DNA from: Microcaldota archaeon
Lineage (GTDB): Archaea; Iainarchaeota; Iainarchaeia; Iainarchaeales; JAGVWC01
Assembly (NCBI GenBank): GCA_018813975.1
Contig: JAHJAQ010000121.1
Coordinates: forward strand, 1-16,474
Direction: 5' to 3'
Length of the DNA stretch: 16,474 nucleotides
Part shown: piece after piece, positions 13,553-16,474 of the stretch
Numbering within the stretch: position 1 is the first letter of the stretch
How the letters are laid out: each line of letters opens with the position of its first letter
The notes under the pieces: model-generated
What the model saw: only the letters and a program-made list of their open reading frames with translations
What the model was told of the DNA's origin: nothing
The model's database searches: none
Position numbers and translations under genes: made by a program

Positions 13553-13770
13553 GCATTTTATTAAACGAGAAAAAGCTTTATACTGTTTTCTGCATAATGC
13601 TTTCACTAAAACAACTGATTGGCCTTTTTGGGCGTTGTACTATTTGGTGTTCTCCCGATAGGGACGCTATTCCGCTTAAATTGGGGTTGAATGCTGTGTT
13701 TTAGTGGTATTTTGGCTGCATTGTTTTTTAACGTATTTTAGATTCAATTGCTAGTAAGGATTGTTTTTTT
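13553..13770. other. Intergenic region between divergent genes
   Basis: This 218-nt gap holds the TATA-like box of the solute-binding gene (13573-13582, minus) and a possible plus-strand box ACGTATTTTAGA (13731-13742) for the helicase. A small nested hairpin (TCCC-GATA-GGGA within GCGT...ACGC, about 13633-13672) and a 35-codon plus-strand frame (13597-13704, no good promoter) are also visible. I do not call either of the last two as a gene. Confidence 0.35.
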
Positions 13771-15834
13771 TTGTATTTGATTGATAGTGCTAGCAAAGAG
13801 CGTTTAATCGCCCAAAATGCTTGTTTGGATGGCGTTTGGAAGGGATTTGAAAATGCTCGTGTAGTGGCTTTAGAGGCTCCGACTGGTTTTGGAAAGACTT
13901 TTGTGGCATTGGGATTGGCAAAGCGTTCTATTCAACAAAACAAGCAAGAGGTTTTAGTGGCTACTGCTGCAACCAATCATACCATTAATTTTTGGAAAGA
14001 CCACTTAAAACAAGAAGGATTTTCTGATTCGAGTGTGAATTTGTGTTTTTTAGTGGGAAAGGCAAATCAGACTTTTAAGCCTTGTTTTTTTTTGGATGAT
14101 TGGGTAAAAAAGGGTTCTAAAGAGGCAAGAGAAGCAGATAGTATTTATTCGTTGTGTTCATTGAAAAAAGAGCATAACGATTGTGTTCATTTTGAGAATG
14201 TGTTTGGAGAGCAAAGTGATGGTTCAAAGGGGCTGACCGCTCAAGGATTGTTAGCGGCTAATCAGTTACACCAGAAATTATCGGGTCCATTGCGGGATTA
14301 TCGCGAGCAAGACCTGATAAATGTTATTGGTGGTTTGAAAGAACAGGCTTTGTGCCCGTATTATTTGTTTAAGCATAATTTTTTGCGTGCTTCTATCAAG
14401 GTGTGTGATTACCAGTATTTGATTAATCCAACGTATTTGGAAGCAGATACAAGAAATTTTTTGCTGGTAATTGATGAATTTGATAAGTTTGAGGACCGGT
14501 TAAGAGAACAGTTTCAAATCGAATTGTCTCAAAAACAATTGCACAATATTTTGCTTGATTTGTCACCTCAAAATCGAACGTTGTTTCGGCATGTTTTTGA
14601 AAAAATAGTGCCGGAAAAAAAGAAAGAGGTTGTAAGGGCTATTTCAGATTATGTTTTAATGCTGCAAGATTTTTTTGACGGCATTTCAACGGATTTAACT
14701 TCAAAAGAACCAAAAGGAATTGATTTGGAAAAAGAATTTTTGGGAGTTCAATTTTATAAAGAAGGGCATGATCGTTTTAACAAGTTTTTTGCGGAAAACA
14801 AAGAAACTTTTATTAAAATCATTTCAAATACTGCTTTGAAAAAAAGTCCGTACCGGCATTTGCTGGCTTTTCATTATCGATTGGAATCATCGTTAAAACA
14901 AAAGGATTCGATTAGTTTTGTTGAATTTGTTCAAAAAAAACAAAAAGAAGATTATTCGGATACTGTTTTGGTGCGCCGTCCGCTGGTTTTTACAGAGTTT
15001 TATCAGGCTCTTGCCAGGCGTTATGACAAAATATTGGTAATGTCTGCTACCCTGCCATTCAAAGAAATGTTAGAAATTAATTTTGGGCAAAAAGTGAATT
15101 GGGTTCGGGCCCCCAAAATCGCTGGTTTTACGGGAAAAAAACAAGGCATTATTTTCAAAAGTCCTTTTCTTGATTATTCAAGCAAAAAGCGCGGTCAAAA
15201 CATTTCAGAAAAAACCGGGGTTCTCGTAGAATTATTGGATGAACTGAGTCGGGTTCGAAAAGAAATAGTGGTTTTTTTTAATGCGTATTCGGCTTTGAAC
15301 GCGTGCAAAGAGCTATTGTTTAAAGAACTAAACGAACGTGGTTTTGAATTGTTTGTAGACCAGGAAAAAAAAGAGGTTGCCTTGCATAATCGAGACCATT
15401 ATTGGGAACAATTCAAGCGCTTTAAAGGCAAAAAAGTCATGTTTTCAACCATGTATACCAAGTATGCGCGTGGCAGTAATATTCTCAAAGATAGTGGGTG
15501 TCGAATACAGGTTTTAGTGGGTATTCCTTATCCGCGCGTGTATCCATTCGAATTAGACAAATTTAATGAACTGGTAAAAAAGCATGATTGGAAAATGGAT
15601 GCTGCTACATGGTATTATGTATTGAATACACGACAAGCATTCACTCAGGTAATTGGAAGGTTAACCCGGCACAAAAAAGATTTTGGATTTTTTGTTATTC
15701 TTTCTAATAAGTCTGTTGACCGTATTCTGGACCAAAAACATCGCGATGCACTAGACATTCGAACCGAAACTTTCTTTGTTCGAGAAGTAGTGGATTCTGC
15801 TAAGTTATTTTTTGATACTGTCGAACAGGTTTAG
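13771..15834 (+). CDS. XPD/DinG-like superfamily 2 DNA helicase with Fe-S cysteines
   Basis: This 687-residue protein has motif I APTGFGKT (36-43), motif II VIDEFD (233-238, DEFD instead of DEAH), motif III VMSATLP, and near the end QVIGRLTRHKKDFGFF (motif VI). Between motifs I and II are cysteines C105, C129, C138 and C195, spaced as for the [4Fe-4S] domain of XPD-type helicases; ALCPYYLF ... VCDYQYLINP matches the typical CPY...ADYNYL stretch. Family members unwind DNA 5' to 3' with ATP in repair or recombination. There is no ATG near the start; TTG 13771 (or TTG 13777) is the best start, about 30 nt after a TATA-like box, fitting a leaderless mRNA. Copy 3 of the structured repeat begins 11 nt after the stop. 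Confidence 0.88.
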   Translation: MYLIDSASKERLIAQNACLDGVWKGFENARVVALEAPTGFGKTFVALGLAKRSIQQNKQEVLVATAATNHTINFWKDHLKQEGFSDSSVNLCFLVGKANQTFKPCFFLDDWVKKGSKEAREADSIYSLCSLKKEHNDCVHFENVFGEQSDGSKGLTAQGLLAANQLHQKLSGPLRDYREQDLINVIGGLKEQALCPYYLFKHNFLRASIKVCDYQYLINPTYLEADTRNFLLVIDEFDKFEDRLREQFQIELSQKQLHNILLDLSPQNRTLFRHVFEKIVPEKKKEVVRAISDYVLMLQDFFDGISTDLTSKEPKGIDLEKEFLGVQFYKEGHDRFNKFFAENKETFIKIISNTALKKSPYRHLLAFHYRLESSLKQKDSISFVEFVQKKQKEDYSDTVLVRRPLVFTEFYQALARRYDKILVMSATLPFKEMLEINFGQKVNWVRAPKIAGFTGKKQGIIFKSPFLDYSSKKRGQNISEKTGVLVELLDELSRVRKEIVVFFNAYSALNACKELLFKELNERGFELFVDQEKKEVALHNRDHYWEQFKRFKGKKVMFSTMYTKYARGSNILKDSGCRIQVLVGIPYPRVYPFELDKFNELVKKHDWKMDAATWYYVLNTRQAFTQVIGRLTRHKKDFGFFVILSNKSVDRILDQKHRDALDIRTETFFVREVVDSAKLFFDTVEQV

Positions 15835-15845
15835 TGCATGAACTC

Positions 15846-15920
15846 TTCGCAGCTTCGCGCATCCGGGCTCCGCAAGGAAAACTCAGAGGAAAAAACAGGC
15901 AAAAAAAGAAACAGTTTTTT
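15846..15920 (+). repeat. Structured 3' element, copy 3 (downstream of the helicase gene)
   Basis: It begins TTCGCAGCTTCGCGCATCC and ends in six T (15915-15920) followed by GTG, 75 nt in all. Its first 33 nt align without gaps to copy 2 at 24 positions. In the second hairpin, C-G becomes T-A in the outer pair, A-T becomes T-A and C-G becomes T-G in the inner stem, so pairing is kept. One pair in the first hairpin is lost. The orientation matches that of the upstream helicase gene. A 28-codon frame crosses it but is probably chance. Confidence 0.45.
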
Positions 15921-15942
15921 GTGAATGCAAATTATTTTTGAA

Positions 15943-15976
15943 GTGCTGGGATTATTGTACTTTTTTTTCCCAGCAC
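15943..15976. terminator. Perfect 8-bp inverted repeat with T-rich loop
   Basis: GTGCTGGG (15943-15950) pairs with CCCAGCAC (15969-15976) across an 18-nt loop that ends in eight T. It lies about 110 nt after the helicase stop. It may be a secondary terminator, or a protein-binding site linked to the recombinase region. Confidence 0.35.
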
Positions 15977-16238
15977 CCCCTTTAATTATTTAATCAAGTT
16001 CTGGAGTGGCGCAAAATAAGTTTATTTGCGGTCACAGTTCAGATTGATTTTTCTTTGGGCGGCATTCCTTTTCAGATTATGCTTTTGTTTGCATTCATAT
16101 CACTCATCTTCCTGATAATATAATTGTGATAACATCAATGGTTAAAGAGGTCATTTGAGTAAAGCTTCAAAGCAAAAAAAAACCGTTAATTTTAAGGCAT
16201 TAGCACTATGCGATGCGTATGGCAATGATGAGGTAAAC
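15977..16238. other. Non-coding stretch before the recombinase gene
   Basis: This part of the 469-nt gap between the helicase and recombinase genes is AT-rich with no convincing gene. A 33-codon frame from a TTG at 16155 to TAG at 16256 encodes a Lys-rich start, but it has no promoter or homology I recognise. No tRNA or obvious attachment site is seen. Confidence 0.3.
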
Positions 16239-16298
16239 TACTATAGTGTCGTATAGTGATTACGGTAAGCTTTTTAAAGAGATAGCAGCACTATAGTA
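16239..16298. promoter_or_regulatory. 10-bp inverted repeat flanking the recombinase TATA box
   Basis: TACTATAGTG (16239-16248) and its exact reverse complement CACTATAGTA (16289-16298) flank a TATA-like CTTTTTAAAG (16270-16279). A further partial copy (TATAGTG, 16252-16258) lies between. The ATG at 16304 is about 29 nt after the box. The arrangement suggests operator sites for control of the recombinase, or recombinase-binding arms. Confidence 0.45.
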
Positions 16299-16303
16299 AC
16301 TAT

Positions 16304-16474
16304 ATGTACAGCAAGGATGAATACAGCCTGAAACTATGCCTTGAAAAGCTTTCAAATTCTTCCATGCTGCCCCACAATAAGAGCAAGATACTCGAGTACT
16401 ATGACGAAAAGGTTGCCAATGGCGTAAAAAAAATAAGCTACATCTGCGTCTTGCGCGTTCTCAGGCGATTGGCC
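16304..16474 (+). CDS. Tyrosine recombinase, N-terminal part (partial, cut by right edge)
   Basis: There are 57 open codons from ATG 16304 to the right edge. The residues form a helical, basic segment (SKILEYYDEKVANG, then KKISYICVLRVLRRLA) that resembles the N-terminal SAM-like core-binding domain of archaeal XerA/phage-type integrases, in which N-K-x-x-I-L-x-[FY]-x-x-x-x-x-x-x-G is followed by a Y-x-x-x-L-R-x-L helix. The catalytic domain with the R-H-R-Y residues lies outside the window, so the call rests on the N-terminal pattern only. It may be a chromosomal Xer protein or the integrase of an element extending to the right; its separate promoter with inverted repeats favours the latter (inference). 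Confidence 0.6.
   Translation, partial: MYSKDEYSLKLCLEKLSNSSMLPHNKSKILEYYDEKVANGVKKISYICVLRVLRRLA

Noticed and set aside
15838..15924. 28-codon ORF crossing copy 3 of the repeat
   Set aside because: It lies entirely in the structured element and its A-rich spacer, and the frame has no counterpart in the other copies.
1..16474. CRISPR array, rRNA or tRNA genes
   Set aside because: No regularly spaced direct repeats with unique spacers and no complete structural RNA pattern were found in either strand.

Overview
The window reads as a piece of an AT-rich archaeal genome, most likely from a small-genome DPANN-type lineage (inference). Nearly every gene has a TATA-like box about 25-30 nt before its start codon and almost no leader, Shine-Dalgarno motifs are rare, and termination appears to use T-tracts. 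The gene content also fits: an AmmeMemoRadiSam operon, an XPD/DinG-like Fe-S helicase, a YhaM-like OB-HD protein, an archaeal AAA ATPase with a DUF4143-like C-terminus, and several secreted Cys-rich proteins. No rRNA, tRNA or CRISPR was found.

Layout. 1-1176 (minus strand): a secreted protein with Cys-rich repeats that runs off the left edge, preceded by a small two-helix membrane protein. 1262-4996 (plus): a small helical protein, a Nudix hydrolase, the three-gene AmmeMemoRadiSam operon (radical SAM enzyme, Memo-like, AMMECR1-like), then a basic protein of unknown function. 5005-5394 (minus): a cupin followed by a possible 25-residue membrane peptide. 5467-5622 (plus): a 51-residue SWIB-like protein with the window's one strong Shine-Dalgarno site. 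5773-8865 (plus): a 1030-residue multidomain surface protein anchored at its C-terminus. 9025-10335 (minus): the AAA ATPase, with paired palindromes over its promoter. 10554-10877 (minus): a Cys-rich lipoprotein and a possible micro-ORF. 11001-11372 (plus): a four-helix membrane protein. 11379-13552 (minus): the OB-HD nuclease and a membrane-anchored type I solute-binding protein. 13771-15834 (plus): the helicase. 15835-16303: a structured intergenic region. 16304 to the right edge: the N-terminus of a tyrosine recombinase, which may mark the edge of an integrated element.

The most unusual signal is a 72-75 nt structured element present three times (8881-8952 minus, 10467-10540 minus, 15846-15920 plus). 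Each copy lies just downstream of a gene, in that gene's orientation. Each has two hairpins followed by a spacer and a terminal T-tract, and several stem changes are compensatory. It looks like a family of 3'-UTR, terminator or small-RNA elements. The second notable signal is a pair of palindromic sites sharing a 14-nt half-site exactly 32 nt apart, overlapping the TATA/BRE of the ATPase gene.
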